Assembly: GCA_022822265.1 (NCBI GenBank)
Contig: JAJECA010000045.1
Coordinates: 1-64,000, forward strand
Reading direction: 5' to 3'
From: Acidimicrobiia bacterium
GTDB lineage: Bacteria; Actinomycetota; Acidimicrobiia; Acidimicrobiales; Bin134
Length of the DNA stretch: 64,000 nt
Part shown: piece after piece, positions 17,109 through 26,080 of the stretch
Layout of the letters: each line of letters starts with the position of its first letter
Position numbering within the stretch: the stretch's first letter is position 1
Notes under the pieces: model-generated
The model's database searches: none
Seen by the model: only the letters and a program-made list of their open reading frames with translations
What the model was told of the DNA's origin: nothing
Made by a program: the position numbers and the translations under genes

Positions 17109-18839
17109 CTAGACATTTGCGATCTCCCCACCATCGACCATCGTGGGGCTCACAGTGACGTCTGTGCGTGGTGGAACGCGAAACGGGGAGTGCGGTGAGG
17201 AGTACAGGTAACCGCCTGAGAGTGACCGGCTGAGCGCGTGGGAGGCAAGGTTGAGCCCGGTGGAAGCGATCGCGACCAGATCGGCACCAGATCCGCGGAA
17301 AGTCGGAACTGAACAGCCGAGTGTCGGCGTGAGGGGTGGAGTTGATTGTTGGTCCCAGAATGTGAGAAACGGGACAAGGTCAGGCTGGGCGACGGCCTTC
17401 TCAAGAGCGGCTTGATCGATGTCATTAGTCGTGAGGTTTGACTGAGGGTGGCAGATGGTGACGATTCCTAGAGTGGCCGTCTCATTGTCAGTCGCGATCT
17501 GAACTAGTGGGACTTGTAGGTTCCCGCCCATCTGAGCTTCTTCGATCGCTGTGGCAACACTGGTGCTTACTGAGGCGTCGATTACAAGATCGCTGTCAAG
17601 CCCTTCAGTTATTGCCCTTTGACCAATGCCAACTACAGGCCGGATTTCAAGTTTGCTATTGATCGACCTCAGTCGATCCGCGAGGGCTTCAACTTTGGGT
17701 CGCCCAACGTCTAGTTCGCAGAAGTTCTGGCGAATTAGCAACCCTTGGGTGACATGGCCAGGGTCACGCAAAGTGATCCTAGAGATTCCGGCTCTGACAA
17801 GAAGTTCAGCCATCCAAGAACCGATTCCCCCACATCCCCAGAGGTCAACGGAGCGCCCCTGAAGGTGCTGCACCGGTTTTTCTGAGTCGCGACGAATGTT
17901 CACTCCTGGTCGCTGATCGTCGACGTAGAGCCAGACCACCTCGGGTTCTTCTGTGGAAGGAGAATCCTGTAGTCGCCGTTTTGTAGCACCGGCTATACAA
18001 CTATCAATCTGGTCGGTGTCGATGTGGCACGCAATCAGATGAAACCGCCCTTGGCCATCGTTGGCGGGGTTGGGGACTGCGATGATGATTTGAAGGGGGT
18101 CGCCCGGTCTAAGGCCACTGCTGGTCTGGCGCAGTTTCCTTAGAAGTCGTTTGCGAGCTCCATTTGACTGCTGGAGCCCTACAATCCCGGTGAGGTCAGA
18201 CAACCGGCACCCGGCGCCAATGGGGAGCATTTCTGGCAGGACCACTAGTAGCCCAATCCGGGTTTCGCTGCTCAGCTTCTTGCGATTCCATGCCACCGCG
18301 TCGACTCGATGTGGGGTGCGTTCTCGCAAGAGAATTCGTTGACAATGCAGCCCTTGCCCCTCAAATGGGAGTTGCCCTTCAACCACGATCGTTGGAGCCC
18401 CCGGAGTCCGGTGAGGCACACCACCTACGGGATGGAAGAGCGCTGTCTTCGGATCGAAATCGCCTGCGATGGCCTCCGAGAACCAGTCTGAGAGCCGGGC
18501 GAGGTAACCAGCGGCACCATCTGCCGGGTCCCACTGTGAGGACGGATCAAGATAGAGACAAAGAAAGCGGCCACTCAGGACATGGGGGAAGCCGACCCAA
18601 CGCCAGTGCTTAACAAATGCAGCTGGAAGTGACCAAGGGAAGTCGCTCCCAATAAGGACAGTGATGTACTCGCGAGCATTTACAGGCAGACCGTCAGTGC
18701 CTTTGGAGAAGATCGTAGTGTCGATCTCCAAGGCAATGCGCGCGCCATCACCATCAATCTTGGAGTCGCAGAGATTCATCCATCCGATGGCATCCGCTGC
18801 CGCTTTGAATTCTTCAAGCATCTCGCCTAGATGACCCAT
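17109..18839 (-). CDS. cap2: CBASS Cap2-like E2-E1 fusion (ubiquitin-transfer enzyme)
   Basis: A 576-residue protein. Residues 1-130 look like a prokaryotic E2 domain: GFPHVLSGRFLCLYLDP, with Cys94 as the candidate catalytic cysteine, then WDPADG and a Trp-containing helix. A linker follows. From residue 331 a ThiF/E1 domain begins with VDLWGCGGIGSWMAELLVRAG (the Rossmann nucleotide motif GCGGIG at 335-340), then LRDPG and RQNFCELDVGRPKVEAL, typical of E1 adenylation domains. Cys509 in TLGCSVPTFRG is a candidate E1 thioester cysteine. In CBASS, Cap2 conjugates the C-terminus of the CD-NTase to a target and so primes it. It is third in the operon, 24 bases after the CD-NTase gene. A Cap3 (JAB) protease, the usual partner, is not encoded beside it. 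Confidence 0.85.
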   Translation of the reverse strand: MGHLGEMLEEFKAAADAIGWMNLCDSKIDGDGARIALEIDTTIFSKGTDGLPVNAREYITVLIGSDFPWSLPAAFVKHWRWVGFPHVLSGRFLCLYLDPSSQWDPADGAAGYLARLSDWFSEAIAGDFDPKTALFHPVGGVPHRTPGAPTIVVEGQLPFEGQGLHCQRILLRERTPHRVDAVAWNRKKLSSETRIGLLVVLPEMLPIGAGCRLSDLTGIVGLQQSNGARKRLLRKLRQTSSGLRPGDPLQIIIAVPNPANDGQGRFHLIACHIDTDQIDSCIAGATKRRLQDSPSTEEPEVVWLYVDDQRPGVNIRRDSEKPVQHLQGRSVDLWGCGGIGSWMAELLVRAGISRITLRDPGHVTQGLLIRQNFCELDVGRPKVEALADRLRSINSKLEIRPVVGIGQRAITEGLDSDLVIDASVSTSVATAIEEAQMGGNLQVPLVQIATDNETATLGIVTICHPQSNLTTNDIDQAALEKAVAQPDLVPFLTFWDQQSTPPLTPTLGCSVPTFRGSGADLVAIASTGLNLASHALSRSLSGGYLYSSPHSPFRVPPRTDVTVSPTMVDGGEIANV

Positions 18840-18863
18840 GGCGGCGGCTGTCCCAAGATCGGT

Positions 18864-19889
18864 TCAGCCGGCTCGAGGACGGGATGACCTAGTCGTTCGG
18901 GAACCCGGCAGAATGAGGGGCGAACCTGAGACAGCTGCCTTTGTCTTGGATGCTCCTTGCTGTGGCGGGCGGAACTTATCCCCAAACAGGTCTTGCCACG
19001 CTTTGATTGAAGCCGCTTTGTCGGGCTCGTCGTACGCCGCACGCATGCTTGTGGCGATTGAGTGGATGCGGTCTCGAAAGTTCGCGTAGGTCTGTTGGCT
19101 CCAGCGATGATCGAAGTTTGTGCCATCCCCGTTTGGATTGGGAAGGTGTGGTTTGGCCGGATTGGCCTGCAACCATATATCGAGATCCTCAACAATGTTG
19201 ACCAAAGCCGTCGGCAGGTTCTTGTAGCGTTCAGGATTGAAGGCGCTGATCTCGGACACCTGCATTCCCAGAACAGTGGTCAAAATGACGGACTTCACCC
19301 CGTTGAAACTCCCGCGCTCACGTCGGAGGTACTTCATGAGCCGGACCACTTTTCGGAAGCTCTTGTCTGTCAACTCGTCTCGTCGGTACACCCATTCAGA
19401 AAACGCTTGCGGGTCCGTAGAGCCGAATTTAGGTTCCCAGACGTCGTCATCGCGGTTAACGATCACACTCCGGCCGTCCTGAAGCGTCACGAAGGGGACA
19501 ATGTCAAGGTGGCATCCGATGTCATTTTTTGGCGCGTACTTCAGAAATACGCATCGGCACTTGCGCCCAAATTCTTGTTTCGAATAAACAGAGTGTCTCT
19601 TCAGGGCGTAGTAGACCTCATCGATGTACCGCGTTGGCTGCCATCCTTTGACTTCTTGCATCTCTAGCAAGAAGTCAGCGTCGAAGTCCCCGCCAGGCTT
19701 GGGTTTGATTATGAGGCGGTGTGCCCAAGATCCTTGTGGGATCATGTCAGAAATGATCGACCCGACTTCTTCGTCAGCACGTAGAGCTTCAAACACCGCG
19801 TCTACCCTGCTCTCTAGCAAGTCAAGGGCGCTGTCATTTATGTTGACCTCCTCTCGTAAGAATTCCTGAAAATAGGTGGCATGCTCCAT
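18864..19889 (-). CDS. CBASS CD-NTase (cyclic oligonucleotide synthase)
   Basis: A 341-residue protein with the SMODS/cGAS-DncV-like nucleotidyltransferase signature: PQGSWAHRLIIKP (Gly53-Ser54) followed by the metal-binding FDADFL pair (Asp70, Asp72) and a third acidic residue in CHLDIVPF (Asp129). The C-terminal half is helical, as in the CD-NTase core. On phage infection such enzymes make cyclic di- or trinucleotides that activate the effector encoded next to them. The C-terminus is Gly/Ala/Arg-rich (SSRPRAG), ending in Ala-Gly. This is notable because Cap2 enzymes attach the CD-NTase through its C-terminal residue. It starts three bases after the cap5 stop. The clade (A-H) cannot be told by eye. 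Confidence 0.88.
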   Translation of the reverse strand: MEHATYFQEFLREEVNINDSALDLLESRVDAVFEALRADEEVGSIISDMIPQGSWAHRLIIKPKPGGDFDADFLLEMQEVKGWQPTRYIDEVYYALKRHSVYSKQEFGRKCRCVFLKYAPKNDIGCHLDIVPFVTLQDGRSVIVNRDDDVWEPKFGSTDPQAFSEWVYRRDELTDKSFRKVVRLMKYLRRERGSFNGVKSVILTTVLGMQVSEISAFNPERYKNLPTALVNIVEDLDIWLQANPAKPHLPNPNGDGTNFDHRWSQQTYANFRDRIHSIATSMRAAYDEPDKAASIKAWQDLFGDKFRPPQQGASKTKAAVSGSPLILPGSRTTRSSRPRAG

Positions 19890-19892
19890 GGT

Positions 19893-21050
19893 TCAGACCT
19901 CCTCTGTTGGGAGCGATATTGCACTTTGGTATGCGTTCTCGGTGCGGTGGTAGACGGTGAGTGATGGTGCGGCGTTGTCATGCGGCCAGACACGACCAAC
20001 CGTGATGGCAATGGCAATCGGCACGGCGAGAAATAGATGCAAGTGAGTGATGTGCTTGTGGCGCTCGAGATCTGCAAGGAGGGTGCGGAAAGTCGAGGTG
20101 AACAAGTCGAGGGTCTTTGGCGAGGCACAGGTTGTGGGTGAAGGGGTATGGGTCCCATCGGGCTCCACGACGATGCACGGCAGATCCTTCACCGCATCGG
20201 GTAGCTCCGATCGACGGATTGTTCCACTGGCGTTCACGATCACATTGGCTTCGCTAGACCCGGTGGTATCAGGGATCAAGCTCTTGAAGTCAACAGCCGG
20301 GCGTTCAGGATCCCAGTGCCAGGAGTCCGAATCACGATGACGGGAGTAGAGATCCGTTTCGATTGTGTCGTCGAGGGAGTATCCGAGTGCAACGAGGAGC
20401 GGGATCAGCGCAAATGCAAACACGCTCAAATGGGTCGTGTCGCCAGACCGAACCGATTCGCGGAGTCGTTCGAGTTCCCGGCGAATTCTCTTAAGGCAGG
20501 TCTTCCAATAGTCCGGCGTCCCTGGATCGGGAACCTCGCTTATGTCAATCGTGAGGCCAATGCCGCGGGGATCTGGGAGATAACGAGGTGTTCGCAGCCC
20601 CCAACTCATCGTTGCCTCAGCAGCCTCAAAAGGATCGATTAGGCCCGTAGAGCCGCGAACATCGCCGGACAGCCGCAGTACAGTGGTCGTCTGCCCAGCA
20701 CTCAGTCCTGTGACGAATTCGACCCATGCCTCTTTGCTCGCCTTCTTGGCGAGAAGAAACTCCACGGTGTACTGGGGGTCTGACAAGCGGCCGCTGTCAG
20801 CCTCCGTGTGATGGTCTGGACAGAGCAGAATCAAGTTCTCGGGGCTGTTTCTCTCAGGCAACGCCAGTTCGGAGGAACCGCGAGATCCTGCTGTGGACCT
20901 ACTGACAATGTGAGCCACCTCGCCGATCTGCCTCACAGCGGTTGAGTTATCAAGATGATTCGACACCAAGTACTTGTTGCAGAGGATGCACCGCCCACCG
21001 GCACGAACCCAGACCAATCGTCGGACCTTCTCAGGCAAACTCGTAGACAT
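19893..21050 (-). CDS. cap5: CBASS effector Cap5 (HNH-SAVED)
   Basis: A 385-residue protein. The N-terminal 90 residues form an HNH endonuclease: Cys21-x2-Cys24 (RCILCNKYL), EVAHIV with His47, NSPENLILLCPDHH with Asn72, Cys77 and His80/81. The remainder is a SAVED domain, ending with HLHLFLAVPIAIAITVGRVW and PSLTVYHR, the typical last strands that bind cyclic nucleotides. Family knowledge: Cap5 is dormant until a CD-NTase product binds SAVED, after which it tetramerises and degrades double-stranded DNA, killing the infected cell. It is the first gene of the operon, directly followed by the CD-NTase, which is a standard Cap5 arrangement. All expected HNH residues are present. Confidence 0.9.
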   Translation of the reverse strand: MSTSLPEKVRRLVWVRAGGRCILCNKYLVSNHLDNSTAVRQIGEVAHIVSRSTAGSRGSSELALPERNSPENLILLCPDHHTEADSGRLSDPQYTVEFLLAKKASKEAWVEFVTGLSAGQTTTVLRLSGDVRGSTGLIDPFEAAEATMSWGLRTPRYLPDPRGIGLTIDISEVPDPGTPDYWKTCLKRIRRELERLRESVRSGDTTHLSVFAFALIPLLVALGYSLDDTIETDLYSRHRDSDSWHWDPERPAVDFKSLIPDTTGSSEANVIVNASGTIRRSELPDAVKDLPCIVVEPDGTHTPSPTTCASPKTLDLFTSTFRTLLADLERHKHITHLHLFLAVPIAIAITVGRVWPHDNAAPSLTVYHRTENAYQSAISLPTEEV

Positions 21051-21548
21051 GGCCAGCAGGACCTTTACCGCTTATCCCTGGGTGGAAAGAAGTCTCTCCC
21101 ACCCCCGAACGTGTCGGCCTTACGGACCCGACCGTCCCTGCGATGACCCGAAACTTCGCCGCCTCTAGGACTTGTCATAATCTCTCGTGCCGCATTCCCA
21201 GTCTGATTCTGGGTTACGCTTATTTTTGATGCACGTTTGGCGCCGGGTGCCATCACCAGCCAGCCTTCAGGGGGGTGCGGGGTAACGTGTCTGCACACAG
21301 TCCTTCGTCTCCAACTTGCCATTTGAGCCTCGTTTTGAAAATATTCGGCAACTATCGAAGTATAGCGCGCGATTTTCCCTCTATGTCAAATATTATAGTA
21401 CAACTTTCCGATTTTCGACGCATGGAACCGCCCGTTGGGCGGATTTATGCGCAGGGGACCTCGGAATTCTAGGCTCTTGCGATCGGGTGGGGGTCTTGAT
21501 GCGTTGGTTGGTCATGGCGCTGGGGTCGAATTGGGGAGGTAGCAAAAG
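21051..21548. other. divergent regulatory region between CBASS and the XRE-ImmA gene
   Basis: About 500 non-coding bases. The stretch around 21340-21420 is strikingly AT-rich for this genome and holds the best promoter-like strings (see separate entry). GGGAGG lies about eight bases before the ATG at 21549. No clear inverted repeat operator was found by eye, although the position between a DNA-binding regulator and the CBASS operon is where one is expected. Confidence 0.5.
21359..21389 (-). promoter_or_regulatory. possible CBASS operon promoter
   Basis: On the minus strand TTGACA (21389-21384) is followed after 19 bases by TATACT (21364-21359). Both boxes are near consensus and lie in the AT-rich patch. 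The spacer is two bases longer than ideal, and the leader to the cap5 start would be about 300 bases, so this remains a candidate. Confidence 0.35.
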
Positions 21549-22679
21549 ATGACGAGTTCAGGGGGCTCCAAGCGTGACGACTTGGCCGCCGCCCGGCGGG
21601 TACTGCCTGTGTTCGACGGAAGTCGACTGGTCGCGATCCGAGAACTCCTTGGCTTGACCCAGGCCAATGTGGCCGAGGCCACAGGAATCAGCGCGCCGGC
21701 CCTCAGTCAAGCGGAACGATGCGAAACAAAGCTGTCTGCGGCAAACGTCGTCCTTGTGGCAAATGTCTTTGGTGTCACCCCTGAGGCGTTTGCTGAGCGA
21801 CCTGAGCCGAGTGTGGCACTCGCCCCGCAGTTCAGACACCTACGAAGGACGCCGAAGATCGAGCAGCGCAAGGCCGAACGGCTCGTTCACGCCACTGCTC
21901 AGGTCGCGTTGGTCTTGAGGGAAGCAGTTCAATTCCCCAGGCCATTCGATTTCGCCCACGAAATCGATCCTGACCTGCCGATCGAATACGTGGCTGATGA
22001 GGTCGAAGAGGCGGCTGCAATCGCGAGAAGCAAATTAGGAATCCCGCTCGATGAACCAATCGCCGGTCAAGTCATTGACTATTTGGAAGCTGGTGGGGTC
22101 ACCGTCGTCCGAGACCCCGACACGGATGCAGATATCGACGCGTACTCCGCAATTGTTGATGACCTCCCCATCATAATTCTCGATGGCGGAGCAGACTCGG
22201 TATGGGACCGTGACAACTTCAATCTGGCGCATGAACTTGGGCACCTGGTCATGCATCGAGGCATCGACCGCACGCCGGGTTTCAAAACCGTCGAAGCGCA
22301 AGCCCACCGGTTTGCCGGGGCGTTTCTCGGCCCGGCTAGTGCGTTGCGACCGCATCTACCGACCGAAATTGACTGGAACCAGTACTTCCGACTCAAGCGT
22401 CAGTGGGGTCTATCAATGGCTGCGCTTGTAAGGAGGGCTAAAGACCTCGGCGTGATCGATGATGAAACCTATACACGGGCAATGAAGCAGCGAAGCTCAC
22501 ATGGCTGGAAACGAGTTGAACCGGGTTCAGGTGATCAGGCGCTGCCCGCACCTCGATACCTCAACCGTGCAGCCTCTCTCGCCAGCATGTCATCGACTGA
22601 GCTGGCACAACGAATCCTTCTTCCAGAATCAGTCGTAGACAGAATCATCGGTGATCAGCTTCCGTCTCTAGTCGACTAA
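21549..22679 (+). CDS. XRE-family regulator with ImmA/IrrE metallopeptidase domain
   Basis: A 376-residue protein. Residues 26-80 form a Cro/C1-type helix-turn-helix (LVAIRELLGLTQANVAEATG, then SAPALSQAERCETKLS). Residues about 150-300 form an ImmA/IrrE zinc peptidase with HELGH at 228-232 (FNLAHELGHLVMH) and the usual downstream helix AQAHRFAGAFLGPASAL, which supplies the third ligand region. Fused XRE-peptidase proteins are common stress and phage-induction regulators. In some CBASS operons a separate repressor (CapH) and an ImmA-like protease (CapP) control expression, the protease cleaving the repressor when it senses damage. Here both activities are in one chain, divergent from the CBASS operon. 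Control of CBASS is therefore an inference from position and domains. Confidence 0.8.
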   Translation: MTSSGGSKRDDLAAARRVLPVFDGSRLVAIRELLGLTQANVAEATGISAPALSQAERCETKLSAANVVLVANVFGVTPEAFAERPEPSVALAPQFRHLRRTPKIEQRKAERLVHATAQVALVLREAVQFPRPFDFAHEIDPDLPIEYVADEVEEAAAIARSKLGIPLDEPIAGQVIDYLEAGGVTVVRDPDTDADIDAYSAIVDDLPIIILDGGADSVWDRDNFNLAHELGHLVMHRGIDRTPGFKTVEAQAHRFAGAFLGPASALRPHLPTEIDWNQYFRLKRQWGLSMAALVRRAKDLGVIDDETYTRAMKQRSSHGWKRVEPGSGDQALPAPRYLNRAASLASMSSTELAQRILLPESVVDRIIGDQLPSLVD

Positions 22680-22820
22680 CGATCATAAGGCTACGGGCCT
22701 AGGGGTCCGCTGAATGGAGATGGTGGTGTGGTCGTTCAAAGACATCGATTGACCACGAGTCGGGACTTGAGTTGGTTCGTACAGCGATAGTGGTGATTTC
22801 GAAGGCATATGCACTCGCCG

Positions 22821-22905
22821 CTAGGGACCTAAAGTTGGACACCAGCGGAGTTCCAAGCTGTCGTGGCCGAGGCCTCGATCCAAGAAGATGTTTGGTGGCG
22901 GGTGG
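22821..22905 (-). pseudogene. possible stump of a DUF5615 PIN-like toxin
   Basis: Directly after the DUF433 gene, a frame overlapping its stop reads PPPNIFLDRGLGHDSLELRW and then meets a TAG at 22823-22821. FLDRxLG near the start is the typical opening of DUF5615/PIN-like toxins, which are usually encoded immediately downstream of DUF433 antitoxins. No ATG or GTG is in frame, and the remaining hundred or so codons are absent. Best read as a truncated toxin gene; the similarity is short. Confidence 0.35.
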
Positions 22906-23655
22906 TCAGGCTGCTGCCTGCGTCGGCCAGATGGCACAGAGGGCTTCCTCTATATGGTCTGCGGGAGTCCCAAAGTCGGCTGCGATGGACTCCAACGGCT
23001 CGCCGGCGCTGGCACGGGACGAAACGGCCGAGAGAGTTGCGCCGCCCTCAACGAAAACTGCATCTCCTCCCGCTACCTCCGGGATGACGCGAAGCAGAGG
23101 CCGTTCGGTCACCGGCAGGATGAGCTCGGTGGCCCATGTGTCGCCGAAAGTGATGCGCTCCAAGTAGTCCTGAATCACTTCATGGAACACCTGCTGTCCG
23201 GTGTGTACCACGGTGAGCAGCCTGAGTTGCTTGTCTTGGCTGCGGGTTGCGTAGTCGTACAAGACGCTGGCCCCATCGCTGAACAACTGCCGCGAAGCAA
23301 GCGCATGCTCGAGCTCGCCCTCGTTGGCGAGAATCTCAAGCGCCTTGCGGATGCGCTGGAGGGGAAGGCCCGTGTTGCGAAATGCCTGGATTACTACTGC
23401 TTCGACCAGCCCAATGAAGGGAATCGACCGTTGATCGCCGTTGCGGTTGTCGAGTGCGGTGATGACTGGCCCCTTCTTCATCTGCGTATTGCTCAGGAGT
23501 GTCCTCTCATAGCCGTGCGACCATGTGCGCAGTGTGGACGGGCTCATGCCCACTAGGCGCGCCGCTCCAGCCACGGTGTAGAGCCGCCGGGTAAATCGTT
23601 CGTCCTCGATGGCACCTCTCCGTCTCAAGTGGCCAACAGTGTCGTCAATAACCAT
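22906..23655 (-). CDS. MerR-like helix-turn-helix protein with DUF433 domain (antitoxin-like)
   Basis: A 249-residue protein. Residues 25-50 hold a MerR-type winged helix start (LYTVAGAARLVGMSPSTLRTW). The middle (FIGLVEAVVIQAFRNTGLPLQRIRKAL) resembles the MerR-DUF433 family linker. Residues about 200-240 (GGATLSAVSSRASAGEPLESIAADFGT, then HIEEAL) match DUF433, a small domain found in antitoxins of VapBC-like modules. Family knowledge pairs such proteins with a DUF5615 PIN-like nuclease encoded just downstream. Here only a stump of that partner is visible, so this is likely an orphan antitoxin or repressor. It lies 55 bases after the xanthine dehydrogenase-type operon on the same strand and could also be read from it. 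Confidence 0.7.
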   Translation of the reverse strand: MVIDDTVGHLRRRGAIEDERFTRRLYTVAGAARLVGMSPSTLRTWSHGYERTLLSNTQMKKGPVITALDNRNGDQRSIPFIGLVEAVVIQAFRNTGLPLQRIRKALEILANEGELEHALASRQLFSDGASVLYDYATRSQDKQLRLLTVVHTGQQVFHEVIQDYLERITFGDTWATELILPVTERPLLRVIPEVAGGDAVFVEGGATLSAVSSRASAGEPLESIAADFGTPADHIEEALCAIWPTQAAA

Positions 23656-23710
23656 GGTAGCGGGAGCATGGTTGGCTGAGTGTGCCGCAATACCGCTTGG
23701 TTACGAGGTT

Positions 23711-26080
23711 TCACCCCAGGGCGATGTCGGCGGGGTGGATGGGGATTTTGGGGAGGGGGAGGTTGGTGGCGTCTCGCACTGCGGCGGCTACTGCGGCGGA
23801 GGAGGAGATGGTGGGGGGTTCGCCTATTCCTTTGGCTCCGTAGGGGGCGTTGGGTTCGGGGTGTTCTACCCAGGCGGCGATGGTTACGTCGGGCATGTCT
23901 AGGGTGGTGGGGATTACGTAGTCGGTGAAGGAGGCGTTGCGGACTTGGCCGTTGTCCAAAATGATCTCCTCCATTAGGGCTAGGCCTACGCCTTGGGCGG
24001 TTCCTCCTTCGATCTGGCCGACGGCCTGGGTGGGGTTGAGGATGCGGCCTACGTCTTGGGCGGTGGTGATGTCGCGGATTCTCACCAGGCCCAGGTCGGG
24101 GTCTACGTCGGCGACTACTCGGTGCGCGGCGCAGGCGAACGAGACGTGGGCGTTGCCTTGGCCGTTTTCGTCCAGCGCCTCGGTGGGGGCGTGGTGGTAT
24201 TCCACGTCGGCCTCGTAGCCTGCGCCGGCGGTGATCTGGGCCAGCAGGGCTTCCTGTTGGCCATCCAAAGACACCACCAGGCCGTCGCGCAGCACTAGGC
24301 CGTCGGGGGATACTCCCCAGTCGGCGGCCACGTCGGCCAGGATCTGGTCGCGCACGGCCCGGCAGGCGGCCTGCACGGCCCCGCCCGACATCCAGGTTTG
24401 GCGGCTGGCCGACGACGACCCGGCCGAGCCGATGGTGGCGGTTTGGGCCGGGGCCAGTATCACCTCGTCCACCCCTAGCTCAGTGCGGGCGATCTGCTGG
24501 GCCAGGGTCACGAACCCCTGGCCCACCTCGGCACAGGCGCAGGTCACGGTGGCCACCCCGTCGGCCACCCGGCAGGCCGCGGATGAGTAGTCGTCGTAGC
24601 CCTCGGAGAACATCAGGTTCTTGAACCCCACGGCGAAGCCCGTTCCCCGCACGGTGTCGGCGGCGTCGGTGGTGCGGCCCGAGCCTCCCGGCAGGTCGCG
24701 CCGGTCGTCGCTGGGGGGGATGTCGGGGGCAGGGGCCCCAGCGCACTGGAGGATCACCTCGGCCACCGGGAACGTGCCGGTGATCACCTGTCCGGTAACC
24801 AGGCGGTCGCCGGAGTCAAGGGCGTTGATCAGCCTCAGCTCCACCGGATCCATGTTCAGCGCGGCGGCCAGCTTGTCCATCTGCGACTCGTGGCCGAAGC
24901 AGGTCTGCACCGCGCCGAAGCCCCTCATGGCCCCGCACGGCGGGTTGTTGGTGCGGGCCGCCAAACCCACGATGTGGGCGGCGGGCACCTTGTAGGGGCC
25001 GGCGGCGAAGCAGGAGGCGTTGGCGATGACCGCGGATGAGGTGGAGGCATAGGCCCCGCCGTCGAGCACGATGCGGGCCTCCACCTTCACCAGCCGCCCG
25101 TCGCCATCGGCGTGGTGGCGGTACCACATCTTGGCCGGGTGGCGGTGCACATGGCCGAAGAACGACTCGTCTCGGCTGTAGACCATCTTCACCGGCTTGC
25201 CGGTGTGCAGGGCCAAAAGGCACAGGTGGATCTGCAACGACAGGTCCTCACGGGCGCCGAACGCCCCGCCCACCCCGGCCAGGGTGAGGCGCACCTGCTC
25301 CTCGTCGATCCCCAGGCACGCCGCAATCTGCTCCCGGTCGACGTGCAGCCACTGGGTGGAGATGAACAGCTCCACGCCGCCGTCGTCGTCGGGCAGGGCC
25401 AGGCCCGACTCGGGGCCCATGAAGGCCTGATCCTGCATGCCCACCTCATAGGTCCCCTCCACCACCACCTCGCCGGTTGCGTCCAGGTCGCCGTGTCGGA
25501 TGTTGATCTCCCGGAAGACGTTGCCGTTGGGGTGGATGGGCTCGGCGGTGGGAGCGGCCTCGGGGTCGGTGAGGGGGTCGGTTGGCTCGTAGTCGACCAC
25601 GATGGCCTCGGCGGCCCGGCGGGCGACGTCGGGGTGGTCGGCGGCCACCACCGCCACCGGCTCGCCCACATAGCGAACCTGCCCGTCGGCCAGCACCGGC
25701 TGGTCGGGGTGCTCGAGCCCGTAGTTGAGCCGACCGGGCACGTCATCGGCCAACAGCACGGCGTGGACCCCGGCGGTGGCCAGCGCCGGGCCGATGTCGA
25801 TGCCCAGGATGCGGGCCGAGGCATGGGGCGAGCGCAGGGTGTGGCCCCACAGAAAGTCGTCGGCCCACAAGTCAGACGAGAAGGCGAACCGGCCCTGCAC
25901 CTTGGGCACCCCGTCGGGGCGGCCCACATCGGCGCCCACCCCTCGGGTGCCGGCGTCGACGATGGTGTCGGCCCCGGCTGCGCCCGCTGAGATGCCCGCG
26001 GCGGTGTTGGCTGCCCCGGTGGTCACGGCTGGCGCTGTGGTCACGACGGGCTCAGGGGTCACGACCGGCTCCGCGGTCAT
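23711..26080 (-). CDS. molybdenum hydroxylase large subunit (xanthine dehydrogenase family)
   Basis: A 789-residue molybdopterin-binding subunit. The ATG at 26080 overlaps the small-subunit stop as ATGA. It has an Ala/Thr/Val/Pro-rich leader of about 45 residues, then the conserved G-x-A-x-F-(S/A)-D-L region (VPKVQGRFAFSSDLWADDFLWGHTLRSPHASARI). Signature cofactor stretches follow: GVGGAFGARED, PCGAMRGFGAVQ, ACAEVGQGFVTLAQQIARTELGV, TIGSAGSSSASRQTWMSGGAV, and the C-terminal PYGAKGIGEPPTISSSAAVAAAV, which supplies the catalytic Glu. Such subunits carry Mo-molybdopterin and hydroxylate purines, aldehydes, nicotinate-like heterocycles or CO. The absence of a CO-dehydrogenase AYxCSFR loop argues against CO. 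Substrate unknown; with the divergent operon, a purine or related heterocycle is a reasonable guess. Confidence 0.88.
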   Translation of the reverse strand: MTAEPVVTPEPVVTTAPAVTTGAANTAAGISAGAAGADTIVDAGTRGVGADVGRPDGVPKVQGRFAFSSDLWADDFLWGHTLRSPHASARILGIDIGPALATAGVHAVLLADDVPGRLNYGLEHPDQPVLADGQVRYVGEPVAVVAADHPDVARRAAEAIVVDYEPTDPLTDPEAAPTAEPIHPNGNVFREINIRHGDLDATGEVVVEGTYEVGMQDQAFMGPESGLALPDDDGGVELFISTQWLHVDREQIAACLGIDEEQVRLTLAGVGGAFGAREDLSLQIHLCLLALHTGKPVKMVYSRDESFFGHVHRHPAKMWYRHHADGDGRLVKVEARIVLDGGAYASTSSAVIANASCFAAGPYKVPAAHIVGLAARTNNPPCGAMRGFGAVQTCFGHESQMDKLAAALNMDPVELRLINALDSGDRLVTGQVITGTFPVAEVILQCAGAPAPDIPPSDDRRDLPGGSGRTTDAADTVRGTGFAVGFKNLMFSEGYDDYSSAACRVADGVATVTCACAEVGQGFVTLAQQIARTELGVDEVILAPAQTATIGSAGSSSASRQTWMSGGAVQAACRAVRDQILADVAADWGVSPDGLVLRDGLVVSLDGQQEALLAQITAGAGYEADVEYHHAPTEALDENGQGNAHVSFACAAHRVVADVDPDLGLVRIRDITTAQDVGRILNPTQAVGQIEGGTAQGVGLALMEEIILDNGQVRNASFTDYVIPTTLDMPDVTIAAWVEHPEPNAPYGAKGIGEPPTISSSAAVAAAVRDATNLPLPKIPIHPADIALG

